From Candidatus Corynebacterium faecipullorum (GTDB lineage: Bacteria; Actinomycetota; Actinomycetes; Mycobacteriales; Mycobacteriaceae): a DNA stretch of 18,898 nucleotides. Positions 5,430-12,003 of the stretch are shown in pieces. The notes beneath the pieces were generated by a model, which did no database searches, was not told the DNA's origin, and saw only the letters and a list, made by a program, of their open reading frames with translations. The DNA lies in NCBI GenBank assembly GCA_019114925.1, contig DXEO01000167.1, forward strand, positions 1 to 18,898. Direction: 5' to 3'. Position 1 is the first letter of the stretch; each line of letters starts with the position of its first letter. Position numbers and translations under genes: made by a program.

Positions 5430-6647
5430 TTAAACCTTGACGTTCTTACCCACGACTACCACGCCGCCCTCGGAAACCTTAAAGCGCTCCTCATCGCGCT
5501 CGCCGTCCACGCCGATAATGGCACCATCACTGACCACCACGTTCTTGTCCAGGATGGCATGGCGAACTACCGCTCCGCGGCCAATGCGCACGCCTGGCAG
5601 GAGGACGGAGCCTTCCACCGTCGCGCCATCCGCCACGTGCACGTCCGAAGCCAACACAGAGTTGCGCACCGTGCCGCCGGAGACGATGCAGCCCGGAGCC
5701 ACCATCGAGGACTGCGCAATACCGTTCTGTACAAACTTCGCCGGCGGGAAGTTGGAATCATCCGTGGAGTGAATCGGCCACGAACGGTTGTACAGGTTGA
5801 AAATCGGGTGGACCGAAATCAGGTCCATGTGCGCCTCATAGAAGGAGTCGATGGTACCAACGTCACGCCAATAGCCATGGTCACGCTCCGTGGAACCGGG
5901 CACCTCATTGGCCATGAAGTCATAAACATGCGCCTGCTCACGCTTCACAAAATGAGGAATGATGTTGCCGCCCATGTCATGCGCGGAGTCCTCATCCTTT
6001 TCGTCTTCCAGCAAAGCGTCGATAAGCGCCTGCGTGGTGAATACGTAGTTGCCCATGGAGGCATAAGTCATGTTCGGGTCGTCCGGGGTTGCCGGAGGAT
6101 TGGCAGGCTTCTCGACGAACTCCGTAATCGTGCCCATCCCATCCGCCTGAATGCAACCAAAGGCAGAAGCCTCCGAACGCGGGACGCGGATGCCCGCCAC
6201 CGAGCAGTCCAGGCCAGTCGCGATGTGCTCCTCCACCATCTGCGCCGGGTCCATGCGGTAGACGTGGTCGGCGCCAAAGACGATGACGTAATCCGGCTTC
6301 TCGTCGTAGATCAAGTTCAGCGACTGCAGAATGGCATCAGCCGAACCGTTGTACCAACGCTTACCGCGGCGCTGCTGGGCGGGCACGGAAGCGATGTACT
6401 GTGGGGTCGGGCCAGACAGGTTCCACGCTTGGGAGATGTGGCGGTCCAAAGAATGGGACTTATACTGAGTCAGCACCGCAATCTTGAGGAATCCAGCGTT
6501 GACAAGATTGGACAGCACGAAATCGATCAGGCGGTAGGAACCGCCGAAAGGAACGGCGGGCTTAGCGCGGTCTTCCGTCAGGGGAAAGAGGCGCTTTCCC
6601 TCGCCGCCGGCAAGGACAATGGCAAGGACATTTGGAAGGCTTCTCAC
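5430..6647 (-). CDS. glgC: Glucose-1-phosphate adenylyltransferase (ADP-glucose pyrophosphorylase)
   Basis: 405-residue enzyme making ADP-glucose from glucose-1-phosphate and ATP, the committed step of bacterial glycogen synthesis. The nucleotidyltransferase signature is at the N-terminus (VLAIVLAGGEGKRLFPLT, then DRAKPAVPFGG). ADP-glucose pyrophosphorylase motifs follow (GSADAILQSLNLI, VIVFGADHVYRMDP, CIQADGMG, DHGYWRDVGTIDSFYEAHMD). The C-terminus is a left-handed beta-helix (SVLLPGVRIGRGAVVRHAIL, then DKNVVV). Length matches the corynebacterial enzyme. GTG 6645-6647 is preferred because TAAATT/TATAAA lies 7-9 bases upstream (leaderless); an in-frame TTG at 6656 would add three residues but falls inside that box. 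It diverges from glgA across a 165-base promoter region, the same layout as in C. glutamicum. Confidence 0.95.
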   Translation of the reverse strand: MRSLPNVLAIVLAGGEGKRLFPLTEDRAKPAVPFGGSYRLIDFVLSNLVNAGFLKIAVLTQYKSHSLDRHISQAWNLSGPTPQYIASVPAQQRRGKRWYNGSADAILQSLNLIYDEKPDYVIVFGADHVYRMDPAQMVEEHIATGLDCSVAGIRVPRSEASAFGCIQADGMGTITEFVEKPANPPATPDDPNMTYASMGNYVFTTQALIDALLEDEKDEDSAHDMGGNIIPHFVKREQAHVYDFMANEVPGSTERDHGYWRDVGTIDSFYEAHMDLISVHPIFNLYNRSWPIHSTDDSNFPPAKFVQNGIAQSSMVAPGCIVSGGTVRNSVLASDVHVADGATVEGSVLLPGVRIGRGAVVRHAILDKNVVVSDGAIIGVDGERDEERFKVSEGGVVVVGKNVKV

Positions 6648-6654
6648 ACCACCC

Positions 6655-6662
6655 AATTTATA
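6655..6662 (-). promoter_or_regulatory. Candidate -10 region of glgC (TATAAATT)
   Basis: On the minus strand TATAAATT contains TATAAA and TAAATT, ending 7 bases before GTG 6647. It fits a leaderless glgC promoter and disfavors the TTG start at 6656, which lies inside it. Confidence 0.45.
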
Positions 6663-6754
6663 GACGTTTTCTACATCGCGCAGAAGAAGTGAGTTTGTTT
6701 CTACCCCCCATTGTCCACCTCACACCTCCCCCGCTGCTTTCCGACGAACCACCG

Positions 6755-6774
6755 CACTGACCTGTCCGTCAGTG
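6755..6774. promoter_or_regulatory. Perfect inverted repeat CACTGAC-N6-GTCAGTG in the glgC-glgA promoter region
   Basis: A 7-bp perfect dyad with a 6-base spacer sits in the divergent promoter region, centred about 48 bases before the presumed glgA start point and just upstream of its -35 position. That is a classical place for an activator or repressor to act on glgA and perhaps both genes. It does not match the GlxR consensus I know (TGTGA-N6-TCACA). No regulator is assigned. Confidence 0.45.
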
Positions 6775-6799
6775 TTTAGCGCGCACTGTGGATAATCCG

Positions 6800-6805
6800 T
6801 ATTCT
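6800..6805 (+). promoter_or_regulatory. Candidate -10 box of glgA (TATTCT)
   Basis: TATTCT lies 7 bases before ATG 6813 and there is no ribosome binding site, so a leaderless glgA-GH32 transcript is likely. Confidence 0.45.
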
Positions 6806-6812
6806 GGCGAGT

Positions 6813-7967
6813 ATGAGAGCCGGAATATTTTCTAAGGAGTATCCGCCAGAGATTTATGGCGGAGCGGGCGTCCACGTTGCAGAGCTGACACGCTTCATGC
6901 GGGAGATTATTGATGTCTCCGTGCACTGCATGGGTTCTGAGCGCAATGAGAAAGACGTCTTTGTGCATGGCGTCGATCCAGCGTTGAAGGAGGCCAATGC
7001 CGCCGTGCAGACGCTGTCCACTGGTCTGCGCATGGCCAATGCCGCCTCCGATATCGATGTGGCTCACTCCCACACCTGGTACACCGGCCTCGGTGGACAC
7101 CTTGCGGGCCGCCTATATGGCATCCCCCACGTGGTCACCGCACACTCCCTCGAACCGCACCGCCCTTGGAAGCGCGAGCAACTCGGTGGAGGCTATGAGA
7201 TCTCCTCATGGTCCGAGAAGAACGCCATGGAATACGCCGATGCCGTCATCGCCGTATCTGCCGGGATGAAAGACTCCATCCTGGAGGCCTACCCCCGCAT
7301 CGACGCCGACAAGGTCCATGTAGTCCTTAACGGCATTGATACTCAGGTCTGGCAGCCGGGTGAAGCCGCGGTGCTGGATAAGTTGGGCGTCGACAAGCAG
7401 CGTCCCATCGTTGCCTTCGTGGGCCGGATTACCCGGCAAAAGGGCGTCAAACACCTGCTGAAGGCTGCCCAGAACTTTGATGCAGACATTCAGCTTGTGC
7501 TCTGTGCTGGCGCGCCGGATACACCAGAGATTGCAGCAGAAACCGAAGCCCTCGTGGAAAAGCTGCGCGCTCAGCGTGACGGCGTGTTCTGGGTCAAGGA
7601 CAAGCTCTCGCGCGAGGAAATCAAGCAGGTTTATTCCGGCACGGACGTTTTCGTGTGCCCCTCTATTTATGAGCCGCTGGGAATCGTCAACCTCGAGGCG
7701 ATGGCCTGTGGCACCGCGGTTGTGGCTTCCAATGTGGGCGGCATACCTGAGGTCGTTGTGGACGGCGAAACCGGCGTTTTGGTCAACTATGACGTAAATG
7801 ACGAAACCACCTTTGAAGCTGATTTGGCTGCCGCCGTGAACCGTGTCGCCGCCGATAAAGAGCTGGCACAACGCTTTGGTTCCGCCGGCCGCCAGCGCGC
7901 CATCGGGGACTTCTCGTGGGCTACCATCGCGCAGCAGACCGTGGACATTTACCGCTCGTTAATGTAG
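6813..7967 (+). CDS. glgA: Actinobacterial glycogen synthase / maltose-1-phosphate synthase (GT4)
   Basis: 384-residue glucosyltransferase using ADP-glucose. The N-terminal domain opens with MRAGIFSKEYPPEIYGGAGV, the donor-side glycine loop, then HSHTWYTGLGG and VVTAHSLEPHRPWKREQLGG. The C-terminal domain has VGRITRQKGVKHLLKAA and the donor-binding E-x7-E region (YEPLGIVNLEAMACGTAVVA, then SNVGGIPEVV). Length and motifs match the short actinobacterial GlgA rather than the longer E. coli-type enzyme. The mycobacterial counterpart (GlgM) makes alpha-maltose-1-phosphate for the GlgE pathway, so that product is possible here; sequence alone does not settle it. It is divergent from glgC, its ADP-glucose source, and followed after 11 bases by a GH32-like gene. 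The ATG at 6813 is supported by a -10 box at leaderless spacing. Confidence 0.93.
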   Translation: MRAGIFSKEYPPEIYGGAGVHVAELTRFMREIIDVSVHCMGSERNEKDVFVHGVDPALKEANAAVQTLSTGLRMANAASDIDVAHSHTWYTGLGGHLAGRLYGIPHVVTAHSLEPHRPWKREQLGGGYEISSWSEKNAMEYADAVIAVSAGMKDSILEAYPRIDADKVHVVLNGIDTQVWQPGEAAVLDKLGVDKQRPIVAFVGRITRQKGVKHLLKAAQNFDADIQLVLCAGAPDTPEIAAETEALVEKLRAQRDGVFWVKDKLSREEIKQVYSGTDVFVCPSIYEPLGIVNLEAMACGTAVVASNVGGIPEVVVDGETGVLVNYDVNDETTFEADLAAAVNRVAADKELAQRFGSAGRQRAIGDFSWATIAQQTVDIYRSLM

Positions 7968-7978
7968 GAAGGACTGCC

Positions 7979-9436
7979 GTGACGCATAAAGATTCGCACC
8001 ATCGCCCAGAACTTCACTTCGTTCCCGATAGCGGGATCCTCGACGCCCCCGCAGGAATCGTTCGGGACGGTCATACCTGGCACCTGTTCCACCAGTACCG
8101 TCCTGATGCCGGCCAGCCTGCGCGCTGGGGCCATTCCACCTCCGCGGAAACGGCCTTTGAGTGGCTCGACTGCGACGACGTCCTCGCCCCCGTCGGCGGC
8201 GAGTTATCGCTGCGTGCAGGCTCCGTAGCGGAAGGAAAGGACGCTCTGAACCTGTACTTCACTTCGGTGACGTCGGTGGGTACGAGTGTGCGCTTGGCGC
8301 GCTACACCGACTACACCGATGAATGCATCGTGTCTGATGACCCTTCGGCTCTCGACCCAGACGTTGTCCGCTTCGGGGAAGCCGTGGGCGCCCATACCAA
8401 TTATGACCGCTTCCGCTCGCCCTCCGTGGTCCCGGACTGGGCCAAGGAAGACCGCGAAGAAGGGCACGATGGCTGGCTCATGCTGGCACTGACCGGGCAT
8501 TCCGACGCACCCGTGCCGGTGATCCTGGACAGCCCCAATGGCGAATCCTGGACGCTCCTCGGCCCCTTGAGCTTCGAGGGTGATCCTGGTTTTGAGGAGG
8601 GTGAGGTTCCGGCCACCTCCCCCATCCCGCCGGTGGTTTCACCGCGTCTGGTACGCCTGCGCGACGAGGTGGATAGGGAAATCTACGATGTCCTCTTCGT
8701 GACCTTGGAACGCGAGGGCCGCGATGTCTCCGGCTATATCGTGGGCTGCCTTGATGGCACCGTGTTCACCGTGGCGAAAGGCTTCCAGCGCGTGGACTTT
8801 GGCCATGACTTCTCCCGTCCGCGCAACACCAACACCACGACCGGAACGATTCCGCAGGAGTGCCGCTACGACCGCGCAGTCATCCTCGGTCTGCTCAACG
8901 GCAACGGCCGTGGTGATGACGCCACCAAGCACCCCTCGTGGGAGGCCGAGGGCTGGGCGAATAGCCTGTCCCTGCCGCGCGCAGTGACGCTACAGGGTGG
9001 CGTGCTCTACCAGACCCCGGCGGAGGGGCTGCCGGATGCCGTGAAGCTTTCGGATTACGCACAGTCCTGGACGGGAGTTCTCGAAGTACCTACGGGTTCG
9101 AGCGTGACCGTGACGCTCAAGGACGGTTCTGGCGATACCGCTGCGGTCATTCGCCATACTGGTGAGGAAATCAGCCTGGATCGCTCCATGTCCAAGGCCT
9201 TCGATAACTACTTCAAGGACTCCGCTCCTGCGGTGGCGCGGCTGGCTGAGGGGGATTCAGATACGCTCACCGTCATTCAGGATGGTGCCAGCGTTGAAGT
9301 CTTCGTCGATGGCGGTTTGGTGGCTATGAGCTCCCGCGTCTACTTTGATGGTGGTTGCTCCGCCATCGAGGTCAGCGCAGAGGGCGAAGCTGTCATTGAG
9401 CAATCGTGGAGCCGCAAGGGAACCAAGCGTTCCTAA
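7979..9436 (+). CDS. GH32-like (beta-fructosidase fold) protein, probably catalytically altered
   Basis: 485-residue cytosolic protein (no signal peptide) with the GH32 layout: five-bladed propeller and a C-terminal beta-sandwich (DGASVEVFVDGG, then LVAMSSRVYF). Blade 1 is clear (LHFVPDSG to WHLFHQYRP, then RWGHSTSAETAFEW), as are YIVGCLDGTVF, VDFGHDFSRPRNT and NSLSLPRAVTLQGG. The three catalytic motifs deviate. WMNDPNG is ILDAPAG (about 20-26), where the Asp can be aligned only with a gap. RDP is R-S-P (146-148), lacking the Asp. WECPDLF is VVSPRLV (219-225), lacking the acid/base Glu. A sugar-binding or regulatory role, or unusual chemistry, is more likely than plain invertase. GTG 7979 is chosen because AGGAAGG lies 6 bases upstream, overlapping the glgA stop, which implies an operon with glgA. 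A longer frame from 7916 overlaps glgA and is unlikely. Confidence 0.85.
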   Translation: MTHKDSHHRPELHFVPDSGILDAPAGIVRDGHTWHLFHQYRPDAGQPARWGHSTSAETAFEWLDCDDVLAPVGGELSLRAGSVAEGKDALNLYFTSVTSVGTSVRLARYTDYTDECIVSDDPSALDPDVVRFGEAVGAHTNYDRFRSPSVVPDWAKEDREEGHDGWLMLALTGHSDAPVPVILDSPNGESWTLLGPLSFEGDPGFEEGEVPATSPIPPVVSPRLVRLRDEVDREIYDVLFVTLEREGRDVSGYIVGCLDGTVFTVAKGFQRVDFGHDFSRPRNTNTTTGTIPQECRYDRAVILGLLNGNGRGDDATKHPSWEAEGWANSLSLPRAVTLQGGVLYQTPAEGLPDAVKLSDYAQSWTGVLEVPTGSSVTVTLKDGSGDTAAVIRHTGEEISLDRSMSKAFDNYFKDSAPAVARLAEGDSDTLTVIQDGASVEVFVDGGLVAMSSRVYFDGGCSAIEVSAEGEAVIEQSWSRKGTKRS

Positions 9437-9457
9437 GAGCATCAGGCGAAATTATTG

Positions 9458-9488
9458 AAGGAGGTCCGGATGTCCGGGCCTCCTTTTC
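9458..9488 (+). terminator. Rho-independent terminator after the GH32-like gene
   Basis: AAGGAGG (9458-9464) pairs with CCTCCTT (9479-9485), with further inner pairing CCGG/CCGG, and the stem runs into T residues (CCTCCTTTTC). It begins about 20 bases after the stop at 9436 and would end the glgA-GH32 transcript. Confidence 0.75.
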
Positions 9489-9527
9489 TGTGCGGTTATT
9501 TCGCTTGTCCGCCGTTCGTCCCCGCCG

Positions 9528-9590
9528 CCCTTCGCGCTCACCGAAAGCCTCACACAGCAGCCTCCGCGCAACGCCGGTGAGCGCGAAGGG
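9528..9590. repeat. Inverted-repeat unit A: 16-bp arms around 31 bases
   Basis: CCCTTCGCGCTCACCG (9528-9543) and its exact reverse complement (9575-9590) flank 31 bases. The arms could form a very stable 16-bp hairpin in RNA or a cruciform. The same 16-mer recurs in unit B and near the right end of the window, so it is a dispersed element, not a local accident. Confidence 0.9.
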
Positions 9591-9629
9591 AGAATGCGGC
9601 GAAAGTCCGGCTCGATGTAAACACCCGCG

Positions 9630-9691
9630 CCCTTCGCGCTCACCGCGGACCACAAACTTCCTCCACGCCCACTCCCGGTGAGCGCGAAGGG
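9630..9691. repeat. Inverted-repeat unit B: 16-bp arms around 30 bases
   Basis: CCCTTCGCGCTCACCG (9630-9645) and its exact reverse complement (9676-9691) flank 30 bases. The arms are identical to unit A, while the interior differs. Units A and B are 39 bases apart. Conserved arms with divergent interiors suggest the arms are under constraint or spread recently. Confidence 0.9.
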
Positions 9692-9766
9692 TGGATTTGG
9701 GGGAAGGATTTGAAGGGTGGGTTTGAAGGACCGCTCCGATGGAAAGGCCAAAAAGGATCGCCGTAG

Positions 9767-10654
9767 CTAGGCCGAACGCAGACGATCCAAGCGAGCGCGG
9801 GCCGTCACGGTCAGCGACTGCGGCAAGGAGGCCATACGCTCTGCCAGCTCTTCCGGAGTAATGTGGCGCGCGGAGGGGCTCATGCCAACCTGTGCGGCGA
9901 TAGAAGCCTTATCCAAGACAATGGGGAAGGAAATATCGACCGGGTCGGCCGCCTGTTCCAAGAAACCTTCCGCCTGCGCGTAAAGGCGTTCCACCTTGCC
10001 TTCTTCCACTCCGAGGATGCCTAGGGGCTCCCGCAGCTCGTCCAGATGGCCCGCCTGCGGAGTCAGCACGATAACCTCCCCGCCCGGTGCGAGGACGCGC
10101 TGGAACTCCGCCGGATTGCGCGGGGCAAAGACCACCGAGATAGCATGAATCGAATCATCCTTCAGAGGAAGGCGCTCCCACGCATCCGCAACCACGGCGC
10201 CAACTCGCTCATGTGACTTGGCTAGGTGCTTAGCCGCATGCGTAGAGATATCGAGGCCAACACCGCGCGCACCCTCAATCGAGTCCAGTGTGTGCGCGAG
10301 GTAGTAGCCCGTGCCCGCGCCGACCTCAAGGAGCGCAGGCGCGGTGTCCGCATTCAGGCCAGCCGCGTGCTCGGCCGCATCCTGGGTCTCCAAAGAATCC
10401 TGCACCGCACCGGTAACTGCCTCCACGAAGGGCGCAAAGTGCCCCATGGCCAGGTAGGTTTCGCGGGCAGTGACCATCGCGGCATCATCGCCTTGATGCT
10501 TCAGCCCCGCACCAGCTGCCAGCGTGACGTAGCCCTGCTTGGCCACATCATAGGAATGGCCGGTCTCCGACACGAGGCGGGAAAAATCATCCGCGCCCTG
10601 CAGGGCGCTGCCATCGGCGGGATCGGCCAGAATATCGACGATATGTGAAAGCAT
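9767..10654 (-). CDS. RlmA-like 23S rRNA (guanine-N1) methyltransferase with altered zinc site
   Basis: 295-residue SAM methyltransferase of the RlmA/TlrB type. In that family the enzyme methylates N1 of a guanine (G745 or G748) in 23S rRNA helix 35. The hallmark GHSYDVAKQGYVTLAAG matches RlmA's 'H.FD.A..GYVNLL'. SAM motif I is LLEVGAGTGYYL, with VGLDIS following, then VVADAWERLPLKDDS and VFAPRNPAEFQRVLAPGG. The N-terminal zinc knuckle of E. coli RlmA (C-x2-C...C-x3-H) is mostly lost: the first pair reads D11-P-A-D14 and the third Cys is S29, with only H33 kept. The ATG (10652-10654) follows the DUF3117 stop by 9 bases, with AGGAG unusually close. Last gene of the minus-strand run; convergent with the GH32-like gene. 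In producers, such enzymes give macrolide resistance; nothing here shows that role. Confidence 0.83.
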   Translation of the reverse strand: MLSHIVDILADPADGSALQGADDFSRLVSETGHSYDVAKQGYVTLAAGAGLKHQGDDAAMVTARETYLAMGHFAPFVEAVTGAVQDSLETQDAAEHAAGLNADTAPALLEVGAGTGYYLAHTLDSIEGARGVGLDISTHAAKHLAKSHERVGAVVADAWERLPLKDDSIHAISVVFAPRNPAEFQRVLAPGGEVIVLTPQAGHLDELREPLGILGVEEGKVERLYAQAEGFLEQAADPVDISFPIVLDKASIAAQVGMSPSARHITPEELAERMASLPQSLTVTARARLDRLRSA

Positions 10655-10663
10655 GCTCCTAGA

Positions 10664-10831
10664 CTAGCTAGAAACTGCTACGAGAAGTGAACCCAGCTCC
10701 GCAGCTTCTTCTTTGCTGAGCTCAATAACAATGCGCCCACCCCCGTCAGAAGGAATACGCATGACGATCTTGCGGGACTCCTCTACCGCTTCCATCTCTC
10801 CACCAGTGGTACGGGGCTTCATCGCTGCCAT
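10664..10831 (-). CDS. DUF3117 small conserved actinobacterial protein
   Basis: 55-residue protein with the DUF3117 signature: MAAMKPRTTGGEMEAVEESR, then KIVMRIPSDGGGRIVIELSK and EEAAELGSLL. It is the counterpart of M. tuberculosis Rv1211 in the same neighbourhood. The family is nearly universal in actinobacteria; I know of no assigned function. It has no membrane segment and no Cys, and is probably a compact cytosolic beta-rich domain. The start ATG 10829-10831 has AAGGAG about 7 bases upstream. It is followed after 9 bases by the rlmA-like gene, so the two are likely co-transcribed, and is separated from the upstream DivIVA-like gene by 131 bases containing TAGACT, a possible own promoter. 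Confidence 0.88.
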   Translation of the reverse strand: MAAMKPRTTGGEMEAVEESRKIVMRIPSDGGGRIVIELSKEEAAELGSLLVAVSS

Positions 10832-10869
10832 ATTGAGTCTCCTTCGACTGAGTTTTGTACGTCCCTCTA

Positions 10870-10875
10870 GTCTAG
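10870..10875 (-). promoter_or_regulatory. Candidate -10 box for DUF3117-rlmA (TAGACT)
   Basis: A minus-strand TAGACT lies about 40 bases before the DUF3117 start, in the only sizeable gap of the minus-strand gene run. It would permit expression separate from dapE-gpgS. Further upstream, a TTGACT followed by a TTAAAA after 17 bases is another weak candidate. Confidence 0.3.
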
Positions 10876-10962
10876 CCCTTTTTCGGCCGACGGCGGCAGG
10901 CCCGTTCCCACGAGCTTCCCCGCAAGGTCTTTTAAGTACTCATACAAGGACGAGTCAAAGGG

Positions 10963-11259
10963 TTAGGCCGAAGGTTCGGAAGAAGCATCAGACGACGTCG
11001 CCGGCGCGGCTTTTAAACGGCGCTCCACCGCAGCTAGTAGAGCATCCACCTGGTCCTGACGGTAACCTCGAGCGACGACGTCGAAACGCATGTCGTCGAA
11101 GCGCCCCTCGTCAAGGGCACGCAGATTTTCATAGTTGATGTCCACAGCCTTGTCAGGAGCCTCCATGACAGGCCCCCGCCCCACCAAGCTTCCCCACGCC
11201 CACGTGCCAATAATCACGAGAGCAATGAGGACAACGATCAGCAGAATCCAGGACAACAT
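10963..11259 (-). CDS. Small membrane protein with DivIVA-like motif
   Basis: 98-residue protein. Residues about 4-24 form one membrane helix (WILLIVVLIALVIIGTWAWG), followed by a short cytosolic part. Residues about 59-81 (FDVVARGYRQDQVDALLAAV) match the 'F....RGY...qVd..l' motif at the start of DivIVA/Wag31, which targets curved or polar membrane. The tail is Ala/Ser-rich. It corresponds to M. tuberculosis Rv1209, next to gpgS there too. The motif suggests membrane or pole association, but the long DivIVA coiled coil is missing, so it is not DivIVA itself. The ATG lies 3 bases after the gpgS stop, so translational coupling with gpgS is likely. Confidence 0.82.
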   Translation of the reverse strand: MLSWILLIVVLIALVIIGTWAWGSLVGRGPVMEAPDKAVDINYENLRALDEGRFDDMRFDVVARGYRQDQVDALLAAVERRLKAAPATSSDASSEPSA

Positions 11260-11262
11260 GCG

Positions 11263-12000
11263 CTAAATCTTACCCAGCAGCGGCAGGCGTTGGGCAACGG
11301 GCCCGACCACGCCCGCGCGGGAGAGGATGGTGCGCGAAACTACATCGGCCATCGGGGATAGCTCGTGAAGCGGTCGGTTGCGGTGGGTGCGAGTGCCCAG
11401 GTCTACCTCAGCGATGGCGTGGGGGCCATAGCGCTTGGCGACGTCTATCAGCAACCCCGCCTCCACCCCATAGCCCGCGACGAAAGGCAAGCCCAAAGCC
11501 GCATCGCGGCGAATCGCATACTCCCCTCCCAGAGGCTGATCGATGTGCGCGAGCTCTGGGAAGAACATGCGCAGCAGCGGCTTGGCGCTCAGCTCTGTGA
11601 CCCGCCCGCCACCAGTGGGCTGACCGTTCAGGCTGCGCGCATAGCGCGCCTTGACCAGCCGCACGTGGGGATCCACAAAAGGTTCACTCAGCGCGGTCAC
11701 CATGCCGGGGGCGGCGGATTCTAAATCCGCGTCGATGAAGACGACCACCTCACCCCGGGCGGCGGCCACCCCGCGCCACAGGGACTCGCCTTTGCCAGGC
11801 TGCGGCGGCTCCTCCACCACGTCGCGCCAATTACATACCCGCGCACCGGCCGCGGCTGCCTGTGCCGCGGTCTCGTCGGTGGAGTCGGCGTCGATGACGA
11901 TGACCTCTAAAGGCTCATCCGCTAGGCAGGCGCGCACCACGTGGGCGACGGTGCGCTCCTCATTCAGCGCAGGGATCACTACGGAAACACTGACAGACAT
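11263..12000 (-). CDS. gpgS: Glucosyl-3-phosphoglycerate synthase (GT81)
   Basis: 245-residue GT-A glucosyltransferase. Known members transfer glucose from a nucleotide sugar to 3-phosphoglycerate, the first step toward glucosylglycerate and, in mycobacteria, methylglucose lipopolysaccharides. Motifs: VSVVIPALNEERTVAHVV, VIVIDADSTDETAAQA, PGKGESLWRGVAAARGE, the metal-binding D-A-D in VVFIDADLES, VRLVKARY (3-PGA side) and QPLGGEYAIRRD then GYGVEAGLLID. It is shorter than the mycobacterial enzyme but keeps all core motifs. The ATG lies 3 bases after the folP2 stop, as in the conserved folP2-gpgS pair of mycobacteria. A generic polyprenyl-phosphate glucosyltransferase is less likely given PGKG and GVEAGL. 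Confidence 0.88.
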   Translation of the reverse strand: MSVSVSVVIPALNEERTVAHVVRACLADEPLEVIVIDADSTDETAAQAAAAGARVCNWRDVVEEPPQPGKGESLWRGVAAARGEVVVFIDADLESAAPGMVTALSEPFVDPHVRLVKARYARSLNGQPTGGGRVTELSAKPLLRMFFPELAHIDQPLGGEYAIRRDAALGLPFVAGYGVEAGLLIDVAKRYGPHAIAEVDLGTRTHRNRPLHELSPMADVVSRTILSRAGVVGPVAQRLPLLGKI

Positions 12001-12003
12001 GGT

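Larger units (their letters stand above)
9437..9766. other. Gene-free convergent gap carrying a terminator and two inverted-repeat units
   Basis: These 330 bases between the convergent GH32-like and rlmA-like genes hold the terminator at 9458-9488 and four copies of a 16-bp repeat in alternating orientation (9528-9691). Open frames exist on both strands, but they owe their length to the repeat, which translates as PSRSP on one strand and as SAKG or FALTG on the other, so I read none as genes. Confidence 0.7.

Noticed and set aside
5559..6692. 377-codon plus-strand frame over glgC
   Set aside because: Exact antisense of a well-conserved gene; Arg/His/Val-rich with no family motifs.
6700..6730. 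GlxR site in the glgC-glgA gap
   Set aside because: A TGTGA half-site is present on the minus strand, but the second half does not match TCACA at the right spacing.
9528..9691. CRISPR array
   Set aside because: Repeats are only 16 bp, alternate in orientation and have unequal spacing; no cas genes are in the window.
9406..9751. Open frames on both strands in the GH32/rlmA gap
   Set aside because: They overlap the terminator and repeats; repeated peptides such as PSRSP and FALTG are just the 16-bp repeat read through.
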